This document shows positions 35,966 to 44,729 of a stretch of DNA of 64,000 nt, in pieces (position 1 is the stretch's first letter; every line of letters starts with the position of its first letter). Position numbers and translations under genes: made by a program. The notes below the pieces were generated by a model, which saw nothing but the letters and a program-made list of their open reading frames with translations, ran no database searches and was not told the DNA's origin. Source of the stretch: Tessaracoccus sp. MC1679 (GTDB lineage: Bacteria > Actinomycetota > Actinomycetes > Propionibacteriales > Propionibacteriaceae); the NCBI RefSeq assembly GCF_014164775.1, contig NZ_JACJGB010000002.1, forward strand, positions 124,001 to 188,000, read 5' to 3'.

Positions 35966-36604
35966 ATGAAGACTACGAAGGTGCTGCCCGTTGTGGCTCT
36001 GCTCGTCGACATCGTGGCGTCGCGCACCGCGCAGAGAGACGCCCTGCATGCGGACGTGCTCCGGGCGGTCGCGGGCGTCAACGCCGCCGTCGAACCGCTG
36101 CACGAACTTCGCCCCACCGTCGGCGATGAACTCCAGGGGGTATACCCCTCCCTCGGCGCCGCCTTGACTGCCGGCTTCTCGCTCAGGCTCGCGCTCGCCC
36201 CCCGGTGGGACGCACGCTGCGGACTCGGGGGTGGCCAGGTGGTCGTCGTCGACGAGGCTCGCGGGATCCAGGACGGTTCCGCCTGGTGGCAGGCACGCGA
36301 GGCGATCGACTGGGTCAAGGGACAGGCGGCCAAACCGGGATACGAGGCGGTGCGCACGGCGGTGCGTGACGAGCGGGCCACGGCAACCCCCTCCGCCGAC
36401 GCCGTGTCGCGGCTGATCGACGCCCATCTCGGCCGGCTGCGGCCGGGGGCGCTCTCCACCCTCCGGGGCATGCTCGACGGCCTGGACAACGCCGAGATCG
36501 CCGGTCGCGAGGGGATCAGCGAGTCGGCCAATTCGCAGCGCGTGCGCAACAACGACCTGCGCCCGCTGATGGATGCCATCCTCGCCCTCGGCCGGCTCCC
36601 CTGA
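35966..36604 (+). CDS. satD: SatD family protein
   Basis: 212 residues. The N-terminal half has the family pattern: ALLVDIVASRTAQRDALHAD, then PTVGDELQGVYP. The C-terminal 50 residues (PGALSTLRGMLDGLDNAEIA then GREGISESANSQRV) look like a sigma region 4/LuxR-like helix-turn-helix. SatD proteins are linked to acid and envelope stress in streptococci; the molecular function is not known. The promoter region contains repeated ATGAAG boxes (ATG 35947 and 35966). Confidence 0.75.
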   Translation: MKTTKVLPVVALLVDIVASRTAQRDALHADVLRAVAGVNAAVEPLHELRPTVGDELQGVYPSLGAALTAGFSLRLALAPRWDARCGLGGGQVVVVDEARGIQDGSAWWQAREAIDWVKGQAAKPGYEAVRTAVRDERATATPSADAVSRLIDAHLGRLRPGALSTLRGMLDGLDNAEIAGREGISESANSQRVRNNDLRPLMDAILALGRLP

Positions 36605-36722
36605 CCCGTCCCTGGGCGCGAGAGTTGGGGACGGCAGGGCGGCCAGGCTCGGTCCCTGAGGGTCCCGCGTCGCGAAGCGACCGTGGGAGTCTCGAAGGGT
36701 CAAAAACCCGCGGCCAAACGCA

Positions 36723-36978
36723 AGGGTGAGGGACGGCAGGGCGGCACTGCGCAGCGGTGCCCAACCCGACGATCACCCAACAGGCATCCCGCTCAGGCAG
36801 ACCCGACCCCAACGCCGCCCTGCCGGCCCACACCCTGGACCAGGCAACGCCGCAGACAGGACGAGTGCGGGGAGACGGGAGACGATGCCCGGGCGGCCTC
36901 AACAACCCGACCACCGACCCGGCTGGACGAAACATCGAGACCATGGACAACGGCCGCCCGGGCATCGACTCACGGCTC
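36723..36978 (+). repeat. Structured convergent-junction repeat, copy 3
   Basis: Stem A GGCAGGGCGGC/GCCGCCCTGCC (36735-36745 with 36814-36824), 68-nt loop. Stem B 36872-36898 with 36952-36978, 53-nt loop. Stem B has GATGCCCGGGC against GCCCGGGCATC where copy 1 has GAGGCCCGTGC against GCACGGGCCTC, so both arms changed together. Copy 3 is very similar to copy 5 over about 370 bp including the tail to 37060. A fragment (GGGGACGGCAGGGCGGCC, about 36627-36644) precedes it. Sits between convergent satD and ppk2. Confidence 0.87.
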
Positions 36979-37038
36979 ACCGCACCCGCCCACAAGAACT
37001 GCGTCAAGGTGGTAGTCACAACCCTTCGAGACGGGCCA

Positions 37039-37134
37039 CGCCGCTTCGCGGGCGGCCCTCCTCAGGGAGCGGAAGTAGACCGGCCACGCCGCTTCGCGGG
37101 CGGCCCTCCTCAGGGAGCGAAAGGGCGACCTTCC
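37039..37134 (+). repeat. 47-48 bp palindromic tandem repeat, two units
   Basis: Units begin CGCCGCTTCGCGGGCGGCCC at 37039 and 37087 and run through CTCCTCAGGGAGCG; a degenerate third follows (37137-37152). The same unit, with TCCGC for TTCGC, is repeated four and a half times at 57507-57707 beside copy 5. No coding potential; the rest of 36605-37176 holds only repeat copy 3 and its fragment. Confidence 0.8.
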
Positions 37135-37176
37135 ACCCGCGCTGCGGGCGGTCCAGCTCGGCTCAGGGACCGACCG

Positions 37177-38571
37177 TCAGTCCGCGGAGGGCGGCACCAG
37201 CTCGGAGAGGAGGGCACGCACGCGGGCGTCGATGTCGTCGCGGACCAAAGTCATGCGCTCCTCGCCCTCGATCCCGCGTAGGGACGGCTCGTCCGTCAGC
37301 CACGTCTCGATCGTGCCGCGCATGCCCTCGACGGGCTCCACCACCGCCTCGCCGCCGACGAGCACCACCCTGTCGACGCTGCGGAGAATCTCGGGGTCGA
37401 TCGCCTTCGGCTGCTCACCGTCGAACGTGGCACCCACCTGCTCGACGCTCGCTCGCGATTCCTCGTTGAGCGTCGCGGCGGGCTTGGTGCCGGCCGAGTA
37501 CACGTCGACGGCGTCACCCGCGTGCAGCCTGGCGAGGGCGGCGGCCATCTGGCTCTTGCCGCCGTTCTTCACGCAGACGAACAGGACGCTCGGCTTGGTG
37601 GAGGCCTGCTCAGGGTCCGTGGTGGATCCGCGGGTCGCATCGAGGCGGACTGCGGCGTCCTCGGCGGACTCCTCATCCGCCTTCATCCACTTCTTGCGGC
37701 CCCGCTGCACGATCAGCGGGTCCGTGGGCCTGATCGCCGACGGATCCTTGCCCTCGTAGTCGTGCAGGTCCAGGAACAGGCGCATCGCGTTGAGCCGGGC
37801 GCGCTTCTTGTCGTTGGACTTGATCCGGTACCAGGGGGCGATCTCGGTATCGGTGTGCTTGAGCATCGCCGTCTTCGCAGCGGTGTAGTCCTCCCAGCGG
37901 CCCAGCGACTCCAGGTCCATCGGTGAGAGTTTCCACTGCCGGACGGGGTCGATCTGGCGGATCGCGAACCGCGTGCGCTGTTCGCGTTGCGCCACCGAGA
38001 ACCACAGCTTCGTCACGGTGATACCAGATTCGATCAGCATCTGCTCGAACAGGGGGGCCTGCCGGATGAAGCTCTCGTACTCCTCATCGGTGCAGAATCC
38101 CATCACCCGCTCGACCCCCGCCCGGTTGTACCAGGAGCGGTCGAAGAGGACGATCTCGCCCGCCGTCGGGAGGTGCTGCACGTAGCGCTGGAAGTACCAC
38201 TGGCCCTTCTCCCGCTCCGTGGGCGCGGCGAGCGCGACGACGCGCGCGCTACGAGGATTGAGGTGCTCGGTGAAGCGCTTGATGGCACCTCCCTTGCCTG
38301 CAGCGTCGCGCCCCTCGAAGATGATGATGTGCTTGGTGCCCGCATCCTGGGCGGCGTACTGGAACTTGAGCAGTTCGATCTGCAGCTCCCGCTTCTCCGC
38401 TTCGTACGAGTCCCGGTCCAGGAGCTCGTCGTAGGGGTGGCGATCCCGCCAGGTCTCCACCGCGTTGCCGAGCGGGTCGATCAGATACGGGTCCTCGCCG
38501 TGGACATCGGCGACTGCGTAGCCCTCGGAGCGCAGATGGTCGATGTATTCGCGGAGATTCTGTTGGCTCAT
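37177..38571 (-). CDS. Polyphosphate kinase 2 fused to an arsenate reductase-like (ArsC) domain
   Basis: 464 residues. Residues about 40-300 are a complete PPK2: Walker [14 protein letters not shown], lid motif [16 protein letters not shown] and the [18 protein letters not shown] segment; it moves phosphate between polyphosphate and nucleotides. After a polar linker (301-325), residues 326-464 are a low-molecular-weight phosphatase/ArsC fold: [18 protein letters not shown] with Cys333 and, at the usual Arg place, Lys339, then HSAGTKP-like [16 protein letters not shown] and [10 protein letters not shown]. The C-terminal half matches the arsenate-mycothiol transferases of corynebacteria (from memory). 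The fusion is continuous with no stop. Confidence 0.88.
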   Translation of the reverse strand: MSQQNLREYIDHLRSEGYAVADVHGEDPYLIDPLGNAVETWRDRHPYDELLDRDSYEAEKRELQIELLKFQYAAQDAGTKHIIIFEGRDAAGKGGAIKRFTEHLNPRSARVVALAAPTEREKGQWYFQRYVQHLPTAGEIVLFDRSWYNRAGVERVMGFCTDEEYESFIRQAPLFEQMLIESGITVTKLWFSVAQREQRTRFAIRQIDPVRQWKLSPMDLESLGRWEDYTAAKTAMLKHTDTEIAPWYRIKSNDKKRARLNAMRLFLDLHDYEGKDPSAIRPTDPLIVQRGRKKWMKADEESAEDAAVRLDATRGSTTDPEQASTKPSVLFVCVKNGGKSQMAAALARLHAGDAVDVYSAGTKPAATLNEESRASVEQVGATFDGEQPKAIDPEILRSVDRVVLVGGEAVVEPVEGMRGTIETWLTDEPSLRGIEGEERMTLVRDDIDARVRALLSELVPPSAD

Positions 38572-38653
38572 GGGAGTAGTTCACCACCTTCGGGTGAACG
38601 CGAGTTGAACGGGCTCAAACCGCGACGAGCCGTGTCGCGCTCACCCACACCCG

Positions 38654-38947
38654 ATGAGCACGCTCGTGGCGAACAGCACTGCGGATGGCGGCCCGGGCAT
38701 GGCCGGATTTGTCGTCATCTTCCACTCCCTGGACACCGGCACCTGCGCGATCAGCGTGGTGGCCTCGGACTTCCGCTCGGACTTCGGAGGCGCCTACGGG
38801 GTCACCTACACCGACGGTCCCATCCGCGGCCTCCTGGCGCGCTCCGTCGTCGTCATCGACGGCGAGGGAACGGTGATCTACACCGAGCAGGTGTCCGAGA
38901 CCTCACACGAGCGAGACTATGACGCCGCCCTGGCCGCCCTCAACTGA
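38654..38947 (+). pseudogene. tpx: Remnant of a thiol peroxidase (tpx) with internal deletion
   Basis: 97 residues in frame. HSLDTGTCAISVV matches the peroxidatic-Cys region of Tpx (FPSLDTGTCATSV). It jumps at once to ASDFRSDFGGAYGV and then continues to the normal end, GLLARSVVVIDGEGTVIYTE. About 35 residues that hold the resolving Cys (RFC) are missing, and so is most of the N-terminal strand region. The reading frame survives, so a short protein may be made, but it cannot be a normal two-Cys peroxidase. The last 8 bases overlap the acyltransferase gene. Confidence 0.75.
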
Positions 38948-40313
38948 TCCGGTCCACCAACTCCCCGGGGACCTCCGCCTCCGGGGAGTTGTCCGCCCGT
39001 CGGACCCCGAGTCCGCGCAGCGGCTTGAGGAGGTCGTCTGGGCTGCGCGCCACCCCCACCGGTCGGGACGCCCGCACCATGGTCCAGGTCCCGGCCCAGA
39101 TCGCCACCACCCCGAGGATCGCCCCCGGGTAGGCCGGGTGGAGGACCGTGCCGTGGCGCCACACCAGCATCGCGCCGGCGATCATCAGCACGTAGCTCAG
39201 CAGCGCGAGGTAGCGGTCCTGTGAGGTGCCGAGCGGCGGGATCAGCCGGTACTCCACGAGCCCGATGAGCGGCACCAGGACCAGGATCAGGACCACGCCG
39301 ACCGCCAGCACTGTGGTCTGGGCCAGGAGCACCGGCGCCGCCATCGGCAGTGCCGTGGCCAGCAGTAGTAGCGCGGCTGCACCGATGAGCAGACACGGCA
39401 CGTGCCACAGGTAGACCGTCATCATGAGCGCACTCAGCCTGGCGAGCCGCGCCTCGGCCCGCGGTGCGAGGTCGGCGAACACCCGTGACCGCTCCACGAG
39501 CCCGAGACCTGCCACCTGGGCAACTCCCAACAGCGCCATCGCCAACGTGGGGGGAAGGTGGTTGGCCCGGGGGGCGTTGCCGAAGCCGACCGCCGAGGCC
39601 GGGTAGCCGAAGAAGGCGATCAGGAGCACGATCGCGCCGGCCGCGGCCAGCAGGAGTGCCCAGGTGCGGCGCGCCGGGCCCTCCCTGAACCAGCCACGCT
39701 GGTACCCGATGCCCAGCTGATGGCAGAGCGGCCACACGAGGAACATGTTGATCTGACCGATGTCGTTGCGGCCGAACCCGATCCATGCGCGGTCCACCAC
39801 GATGATGCCCAGCAGCATCACGACGATCACCCACGCCCCGAACCGGTCGTGGAGCATCACCATGAACGGCGCGAACAGGACGATCACGAGGTAGACGGAG
39901 ATGAACCACAGGAGGAACATCAGGGAGCGGCTGAGCTCCGCGGCCAGCGCCCGATAGCCCACCCAGGCGGCCCCGGTGGCGATCACCGCAAACACCGTCA
40001 CGAAGACAGTCAGCCCTCCGGTGAGCCGACGGCCCCGGTTGGCGAGATAGTGCGAGAACCCGGTGCCCCGCCGTCGCATCTTGTCCACGATGATCGCGTT
40101 GGCGAAGCCGCCGCAGGCGAAGAAGAGCGGCATGGACATCAGCAGCCACGACAGCCCCCACACCCAGATGGGCGGCGCCCACAGCTCCGCCTGCAGAGCG
40201 CCGTCGGGCCCCACTGAGGCCTGGAAGATGAGTCCGTGGAAAACGACGACGACGAACACGGAGAGAGCGCGCGCGACGTCGATCGTGGTGTTACGCGCCG
40301 GCTCGTTGTGCAC
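38940..40313 (-). CDS. Acyltransferase 3 family membrane protein
   Basis: 457 residues with ten or eleven hydrophobic helices. Seen: the N-terminal IDVARALSVFVVVVFHG, with the conserved His of the family, and a MPLFFACGGFANA segment. Family members O-acylate sugars or peptidoglycan at the membrane; substrate unknown. The GTG at 40313 is the only in-frame start after the ygfZ stop and has no good ribosome site; a longer start inside ygfZ is possible. A helix-rich C-terminus ends in a charged tail. Confidence 0.8.
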   Translation of the reverse strand: MHNEPARNTTIDVARALSVFVVVVFHGLIFQASVGPDGALQAELWAPPIWVWGLSWLLMSMPLFFACGGFANAIIVDKMRRRGTGFSHYLANRGRRLTGGLTVFVTVFAVIATGAAWVGYRALAAELSRSLMFLLWFISVYLVIVLFAPFMVMLHDRFGAWVIVVMLLGIIVVDRAWIGFGRNDIGQINMFLVWPLCHQLGIGYQRGWFREGPARRTWALLLAAAGAIVLLIAFFGYPASAVGFGNAPRANHLPPTLAMALLGVAQVAGLGLVERSRVFADLAPRAEARLARLSALMMTVYLWHVPCLLIGAAALLLLATALPMAAPVLLAQTTVLAVGVVLILVLVPLIGLVEYRLIPPLGTSQDRYLALLSYVLMIAGAMLVWRHGTVLHPAYPGAILGVVAIWAGTWTMVRASRPVGVARSPDDLLKPLRGLGVRRADNSPEAEVPGELVDRIS

Positions 40314-40347
40314 AGGAGAATGATGCCAGCTGGCGAGCGACTCTCCC

Positions 40348-41277
40348 TTATCCCAGGACGGGGCGCACGTGCAGGCCCACGTCGGGGTCCACCAGTGCCT
40401 CCTGCGCGGCCGGGATCCCGTCCGCCAGCAGCTCCGCGTCAACGGCGAGCGACCGTTTCACCAAGGCGAGCGCGATGGGGCCGAGCTGGTGATGGCGGGC
40501 CGAGGAGCCCACCACACCCACCACCCGGCCGGCCAGCTCGACAGGTGCGCCCCACTCCGGCAGCGCGGACATCGTCCCGTCGAGGTGCAGCAGCACCAGG
40601 CGTCGAGGGGGCCTGCCCAGGGTGTGAACCCGGGCCACGGTCTCCTGGCCTCGATAGCACCCCTTGTTCAGGTGCGTACCCACCAGCCCGATCTCGTTGG
40701 GGATGGTCTTGTAGTCGGTGTCGATGAAGATCCGGGGGACGCCGGCGGCGATGCGCATGGCCTCGAGCGCCCAGGTGCCGACGGTGCCGGCGAGCTCAGC
40801 CTCCGCAGGGAGGAACACCTCGAGCCCGCCCAACTCGGAATCGCGCCTCCGCCACGCCCCGTCCAGGGGCACGCGATGCCCCACCCAGGCCAGGCGCAGG
40901 TCCGGGCGGGAGGCCACCTCCACGCGCATCGAGAAGCGCATCTTCTCCAGGAAGGCGATCAACTCGGCGGCCCGTCCCGGTTCGGTCCAGGCGAGGAACG
41001 AGGCCCCGTCGTCGACGCCGTGCAGGACGTGCTCGATGTGCCCTGTGGGTGACAGGATCAGCGCCGTCGTGGCCTCGCCGGGAGCCAGCGCACTCAGGTG
41101 TTGGGTGGTCAGGGAATGCAGCCACCCGAGCCTGTCCGGCCCGCTGATCTCCAGGATCTCGCGGTTATGGAGGTCCACGACCCCCTCCCCAGCCTCCAGG
41201 GCCCGCGCCTCGGCGACCGGGTTGCCGAAGTGCCAGGCGAGGCCGGCGTCCACACCGGACTCGAGCATCACGGGCAT
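40348..41277 (-). CDS. ygfZ: Folate-binding protein YgfZ
   Basis: 309 residues, GcvT-like fold. Assists assembly or repair of certain 4Fe-4S enzymes using tetrahydrofolate. The signature [14 protein letters not shown] with the conserved Cys is present near residue 220, preceded by [12 protein letters not shown]. Start 41277 is one base from the end of the nitrobindin gene. Same-strand group: small membrane protein, nitrobindin, ygfZ, acyltransferase. Confidence 0.92.
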   Translation of the reverse strand: MPVMLESGVDAGLAWHFGNPVAEARALEAGEGVVDLHNREILEISGPDRLGWLHSLTTQHLSALAPGEATTALILSPTGHIEHVLHGVDDGASFLAWTEPGRAAELIAFLEKMRFSMRVEVASRPDLRLAWVGHRVPLDGAWRRRDSELGGLEVFLPAEAELAGTVGTWALEAMRIAAGVPRIFIDTDYKTIPNEIGLVGTHLNKGCYRGQETVARVHTLGRPPRRLVLLHLDGTMSALPEWGAPVELAGRVVGVVGSSARHHQLGPIALALVKRSLAVDAELLADGIPAAQEALVDPDVGLHVRPVLG

Positions 41278-41278
41278 C

Positions 41279-41782
41279 TCAGGTCCGCTTCAGTCTGGCC
41301 CACATGTGGGGACGCAACTCGTGCTCGGTGGTGGCTCGATCCAGCGCGTACATCAGGTCACCCTCCACCTTGCCGTAGAGACGCTGGCCCGCGGAGTGCG
41401 TGACGGTGGCCGACTCCGTGCGGACCACGGCGTCGGTCATCAGGTCGATGCGGGTGACCTGGATCTTGCCGACGAGCACCTCGGTCCAGCCGTCTGCGCT
41501 GGTCAGCACCACCTCAAGGGAGGCGTCCTTCTTGGGGCGCCAGAAGCCGGTCTCCATGCTCATCGGCACCTGATCGGCCCCCTCGCTGCCGAGGAGGAAG
41601 GTCTGGGACGCGTAGTACAGGTACTCGCCGCCGTTGTGGTTGAACTCGATGCGCTGCTCGAACTCGAACCCGTTCCCGTCGTGGTCCGTGCCGTTGCCGG
41701 TGCCCTCCCACCGGCCCACCAACCAGCCCAACGCCGTCAGGGCGGGGTTGAGGCCCTCAGGCACCTCGATGTCAATGTTCAC
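41279..41782 (-). CDS. FABP-like heme protein (nitrobindin family)
   Basis: 167 residues, ten-stranded beta-barrel family. [13 protein letters not shown] is the GxWxGxG motif of nitrobindins. The proximal His is in [11 protein letters not shown] near the C-terminus. The family binds ferric heme and scavenges peroxynitrite or nitric oxide. Typical next to ygfZ and dtd in Actinobacteria. Start overlaps the small membrane-protein stop (ATGA). Confidence 0.88.
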   Translation of the reverse strand: MNIDIEVPEGLNPALTALGWLVGRWEGTGNGTDHDGNGFEFEQRIEFNHNGGEYLYYASQTFLLGSEGADQVPMSMETGFWRPKKDASLEVVLTSADGWTEVLVGKIQVTRIDLMTDAVVRTESATVTHSAGQRLYGKVEGDLMYALDRATTEHELRPHMWARLKRT

Positions 41783-41901
41783 GACTCATCTCCTCGCAGC
41801 TGTCTCCACAGCCCTCGCAGGGTCACGCCCAGCGCGATGAGCGCACCGGCGCCCAGCGCGACGGTGGCGACAATCAGCACCCACACCAGGACCGCGGCCA
41901 T
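41779..41901 (-). CDS. 40-residue single-helix membrane protein
   Basis: Very short gene: ATG 41901 to TGA 41779. One membrane helix ([20 protein letters not shown]) followed by a basic tail, [11 protein letters not shown]. It overlaps the nitrobindin start by ATGA, which argues for real translation. Its start is 34 bp from the divergent dtd start. Function unknown. Confidence 0.6.
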   Translation of the reverse strand: MAAVLVWVLIVATVALGAGALIALGVTLRGLWRQLRGDES

Positions 41902-41935
41902 GCGGGCCAGTATACGAACCGGCCACAATGGGGCC

Positions 41936-42373
41936 ATGCGCGTGGTGGTGACGAAGGTACTCGAGGCGTCCGTCGAGGTGGGCGACGAGGTGGTCGCGCG
42001 GCTGGACCGGCCCGGCCTGCTGGTGCTGGCCGGTGTCGGGCACGGAGATGCCGACGCCGACGCGGCGGCCCTCGCGCGCAAACTGTGGGGCCTGCGGATC
42101 CTCGACGACGAGGCCTCCGCCAGCGACACCGGGGCCCCCTTCCTCGTGGTCAGCCAGTTCACCCTCTACGCCTCCACCCGCAAGGGGCGCCGTCCCTCCT
42201 GGAGCGGGGCCGCGCCCGGCCAGGTGAGCGAGCCCCTCGTCGAGGAGTTGTGCCGGCAGCTGGAGCTGCTGGGGGCGACAGTGTCGCGGGGACGCTTCGG
42301 CGCCCACATGCGCGTCTCCTCGGTCAACGACGGCCCGGTGACGATCCTGATCGACACGCACGACTGGGCCTGA
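41936..42373 (+). CDS. dtd: D-aminoacyl-tRNA deacylase
   Basis: 145 residues, normal. Removes D-amino acids from mischarged tRNA. Seen: the [20 protein letters not shown] motif and the C-terminal [12 protein letters not shown] with the cross-subunit Gly-cisPro motif. ATG 41936. Convergent with the discoidin-like gene with only 3 bp between, and no repeat element there. Confidence 0.95.
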   Translation: MRVVVTKVLEASVEVGDEVVARLDRPGLLVLAGVGHGDADADAAALARKLWGLRILDDEASASDTGAPFLVVSQFTLYASTRKGRRPSWSGAAPGQVSEPLVEELCRQLELLGATVSRGRFGAHMRVSSVNDGPVTILIDTHDWA

Positions 42374-42376
42374 GGG

Positions 42377-43141
42377 TCAGGCTGGGCCGAGGAAGTCCAA
42401 GGCGCTGATGGACACAGCGTCCATGGACACGCTGGTGCCTCCGGGGGCGGTGGACTCGAGGATGGTCAGCGTCACCCTGTCTGTGTCCGTCTCCGGGAAA
42501 CGCACCTCCTGCGGGGTTCGATCGTTGGCCGCCAGACCCTGCTCGAAGAACGAGCCGTCAGCGAATGTCCACCGGATGGTGAGGATCCGGCGTTCGGCCA
42601 GGTAACGGTCCGTCCAGACGGTGTTCCCATTGACGACCCGTAGCCCGACGAGGGTGCGGACCCCGGGAAAGCGCACCGTGACGCTCTGCTCGGCGCCGTC
42701 GCCGCGACACCGCCAGATCGTCTCGCCGTTGTTGTCCACCAGCGCCAGCGGGGCGTCGCGGCTGCCGCCCTCGACGCAGCGCCCTTCGGCCGCGATGGCC
42801 TGGACCGCCGTGACGGCGCCGTCGTACGGGGCGAGAACATCCGGCGACGCGGAGGGAGAGGGCATCGCGGAGACGGAGAGCGAAGGGGCGGGTTCCGGAC
42901 GCGGCTGCTCGTCCGGGGGGAAGACCCAGAGCCGCCCGACGGTGAAGGAGGCCCCCACCACCACCACCCCCAAGGTGGCGACGGCGCGAGCCGTCCAGCC
43001 GACGCGGATGTCTGCGAGCGCGACGGCCTTCGCGGCTGCCCTGTCCGGGAGCGGGCGGTCGCTGTCACCAGCGCGCACGTCGTCGGATTCAGCGGCTGGC
43101 CGGAAGTACTCATCAGGAACCCGCTGCCCCATGGCGGCCAT
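42377..43141 (-). CDS. Membrane-anchored protein with a discoidin-like C-terminal domain
   Basis: 254 residues. A cytoplasmic N-terminus of about 50 residues, one membrane helix (VATLGVVVVGASFTVG) and a Pro/Ser linker lead to a domain with DNNGETIWRCRGDG, TLVGLRVVNG, RILTIRWTFADG and VTLTILESTAPGG. This is the beta-sandwich pattern of discoidin/NADase-type glycan-binding modules. Probably senses or binds a wall polymer. ATG 43141 or 43132 could be the start. Divergent from glnR. Confidence 0.65.
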   Translation of the reverse strand: MAAMGQRVPDEYFRPAAESDDVRAGDSDRPLPDRAAAKAVALADIRVGWTARAVATLGVVVVGASFTVGRLWVFPPDEQPRPEPAPSLSVSAMPSPSASPDVLAPYDGAVTAVQAIAAEGRCVEGGSRDAPLALVDNNGETIWRCRGDGAEQSVTVRFPGVRTLVGLRVVNGNTVWTDRYLAERRILTIRWTFADGSFFEQGLAANDRTPQEVRFPETDTDRVTLTILESTAPGGTSVSMDAVSISALDFLGPA

Positions 43142-43222
43142 GCTACAAGTCGTCGCGGATAACGCCGGGAGTCCCGCGGCGTTACGATGAGCCAGTCACT
43201 CGACCGGAAGGAGGTCTCCCGC

Positions 43223-43876
43223 GTGAGCAATATTCTCTTCGTCTCGGAAGGGGAACCCCCGGTGGAGCTGACCCTGCTGAGCCATCACGTGACACAGGTC
43301 ACCTCCGCCGCCCAGGCGTTGGTGGAGGCGGAGGCGGTGGCGGTGGTGATGGTCGACGGCCGCACGGATCTCGCAGGGGCGCGCTCAGCCTGCCAGACCC
43401 TGGCCAAGAGCGGCGGCACACCCGTCCTCCTGCTCGTGGCCACCTCCGGGTTGGCGGTCCTGTCGCCGGACTGGGGCTTCAGCGACTTCGTCGCGGCGGG
43501 CGGCGAGCCCGCGGAGCTGGACGCCCGCCTCCGCATCCTGGCCAAGGCCAACGTCGATCCCGATGTGCTGACCGCCGGCCCCATCCGCGTCGATGGCGCG
43601 GCCTATTCGGCCAGCCTCGACGGCGCCCCCCTGGACCTCACCTACACCGAGTTCGAGCTGCTGCGCTACCTGATGCAGCACCCCGGGCGGGTACTGTCGC
43701 GGGAAACCCTGGTCAGCCAGGTCTGGGGCTACGACTACTACGGCGGGACCCGTACGGTGGACGTCCACGTGCGCCGTCTCCGGGCCAAGCTCGGCCAATA
43801 CGACTACTACATCGGCACCGTACGCAACGTGGGCTACCGGTTCGCCAGCTCGAGGGAGGGACACCGTGCTGATTAG
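43223..43876 (+). CDS. glnR: GlnR-type orphan response regulator
   Basis: 217 residues from GTG 43223 after GGAAGGAGG. The receiver domain is atypical: the strand that carries the phospho-Asp in normal regulators reads VVMVDGRTDLAGARS, as in GlnR, which works without a partner kinase. The OmpR-type winged helix follows with TYTEFELLRYLMQHPGRVLS and WGYDYYGGTRTVDVHVRRLR. GlnR controls nitrogen assimilation genes in Actinobacteria. It overlaps mshD by 11 bases. Confidence 0.78.
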   Translation: MSNILFVSEGEPPVELTLLSHHVTQVTSAAQALVEAEAVAVVMVDGRTDLAGARSACQTLAKSGGTPVLLLVATSGLAVLSPDWGFSDFVAAGGEPAELDARLRILAKANVDPDVLTAGPIRVDGAAYSASLDGAPLDLTYTEFELLRYLMQHPGRVLSRETLVSQVWGYDYYGGTRTVDVHVRRLRAKLGQYDYYIGTVRNVGYRFASSREGHRAD

Positions 43877-44723
43877 CCTCAACACGTTGACGCCGACGAT
43901 GCAGGACGCGCTGAGGCGCCTCGTCGCCGCCATCACCGAGCACGACGGCATCTCACCCCTCAACGAGTCCGGCTCGATGGGCATCGACGGCACCCGCGAG
44001 GCAGACTTCTTCTTCATGGGATCGCGCTCGGACCCCCACGGGTTCGTGGTGTGTGACGAGCGCGACGGCACGCTGCTCCTGGGCGTGCATCCCGCCCACC
44101 GCTCGGAGGGGGTGGGCGCCGCGCTGTTGACGGAGGCGCTCCGGGCCCACCCGGACTCCGCCGTGTGGGCGTTCGGCACTCTGCCCGGCGGTGACGCACT
44201 GGCGAGGCGCCTCGGGTTGACACCGGTTCGCACGCTGCTGCGCATGGAGCGCCCCCTCCGCAGCGACGAACCGGGGGGGCAACTCCCCGAGGGCTACCGC
44301 ATCGTCACCTACACCCCGGATCGGGCCGCAGCGCTGCTGGCGCTCAACGCACGGGCTTTCGCGCACCATCCGGAGCAGGGCCGGCTCACGGCGAAGGAGT
44401 TCGACGACCTGACCCGCCAGCCCTGGTTCGACGCCGCTGGATTCTTCGTCCTGTTGCACGGCGACGACGTGGTGGGCCTGCACTGGACCAAGCGGCACGG
44501 CGACGCCTTGGGTGAGGTCTACCTCATCGCCGTCGACAAGGCCCACGAAGGCAAGGGGTTGGGGCGCGCCCTGCTGGCACACGGCCTCGCGCACCTGGCC
44601 GCAGCGGGTGACCGCACCGTCCAGCTCTACGTGGAGGGCGATCAGGACAGGGTGGTCCGGATGTACCAGAATGCTGGCTTCCGGATCGCCCAGACCGACA
44701 CCAGCTACCGCCTCGAGAGGTGA
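43866..44723 (+). CDS. mshD: Mycothiol synthase
   Basis: 285 residues, two GNAT domains in tandem. Last step of mycothiol synthesis: acetyl-CoA plus Cys-GlcN-Ins. The acetyl-CoA loop of the C-terminal domain is VDKAHEGKGLGRALL; the N-terminal domain has VHPAHRSEGVGAALL. GTG start at 43866 overlaps glnR. With mtr (54865-56271) and the ArsC-like domain on PPK2 it shows that the cell uses mycothiol as its main thiol. Confidence 0.92.
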   Translation: MLISLNTLTPTMQDALRRLVAAITEHDGISPLNESGSMGIDGTREADFFFMGSRSDPHGFVVCDERDGTLLLGVHPAHRSEGVGAALLTEALRAHPDSAVWAFGTLPGGDALARRLGLTPVRTLLRMERPLRSDEPGGQLPEGYRIVTYTPDRAAALLALNARAFAHHPEQGRLTAKEFDDLTRQPWFDAAGFFVLLHGDDVVGLHWTKRHGDALGEVYLIAVDKAHEGKGLGRALLAHGLAHLAAAGDRTVQLYVEGDQDRVVRMYQNAGFRIAQTDTSYRLER

Positions 44724-44729
44724 GGGACA

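Noticed and set aside
36752-37281. Open frames within repeat copy 3 and its tandem units
   Set aside because: Composition is set by the structured repeat; frames are not kept between copies 3 and 5 and there is no ribosome site.
43223-43876. Missing phosphorylation pocket as evidence of a broken response regulator
   Set aside because: The atypical receiver with VDGR matches GlnR, which works without a kinase.
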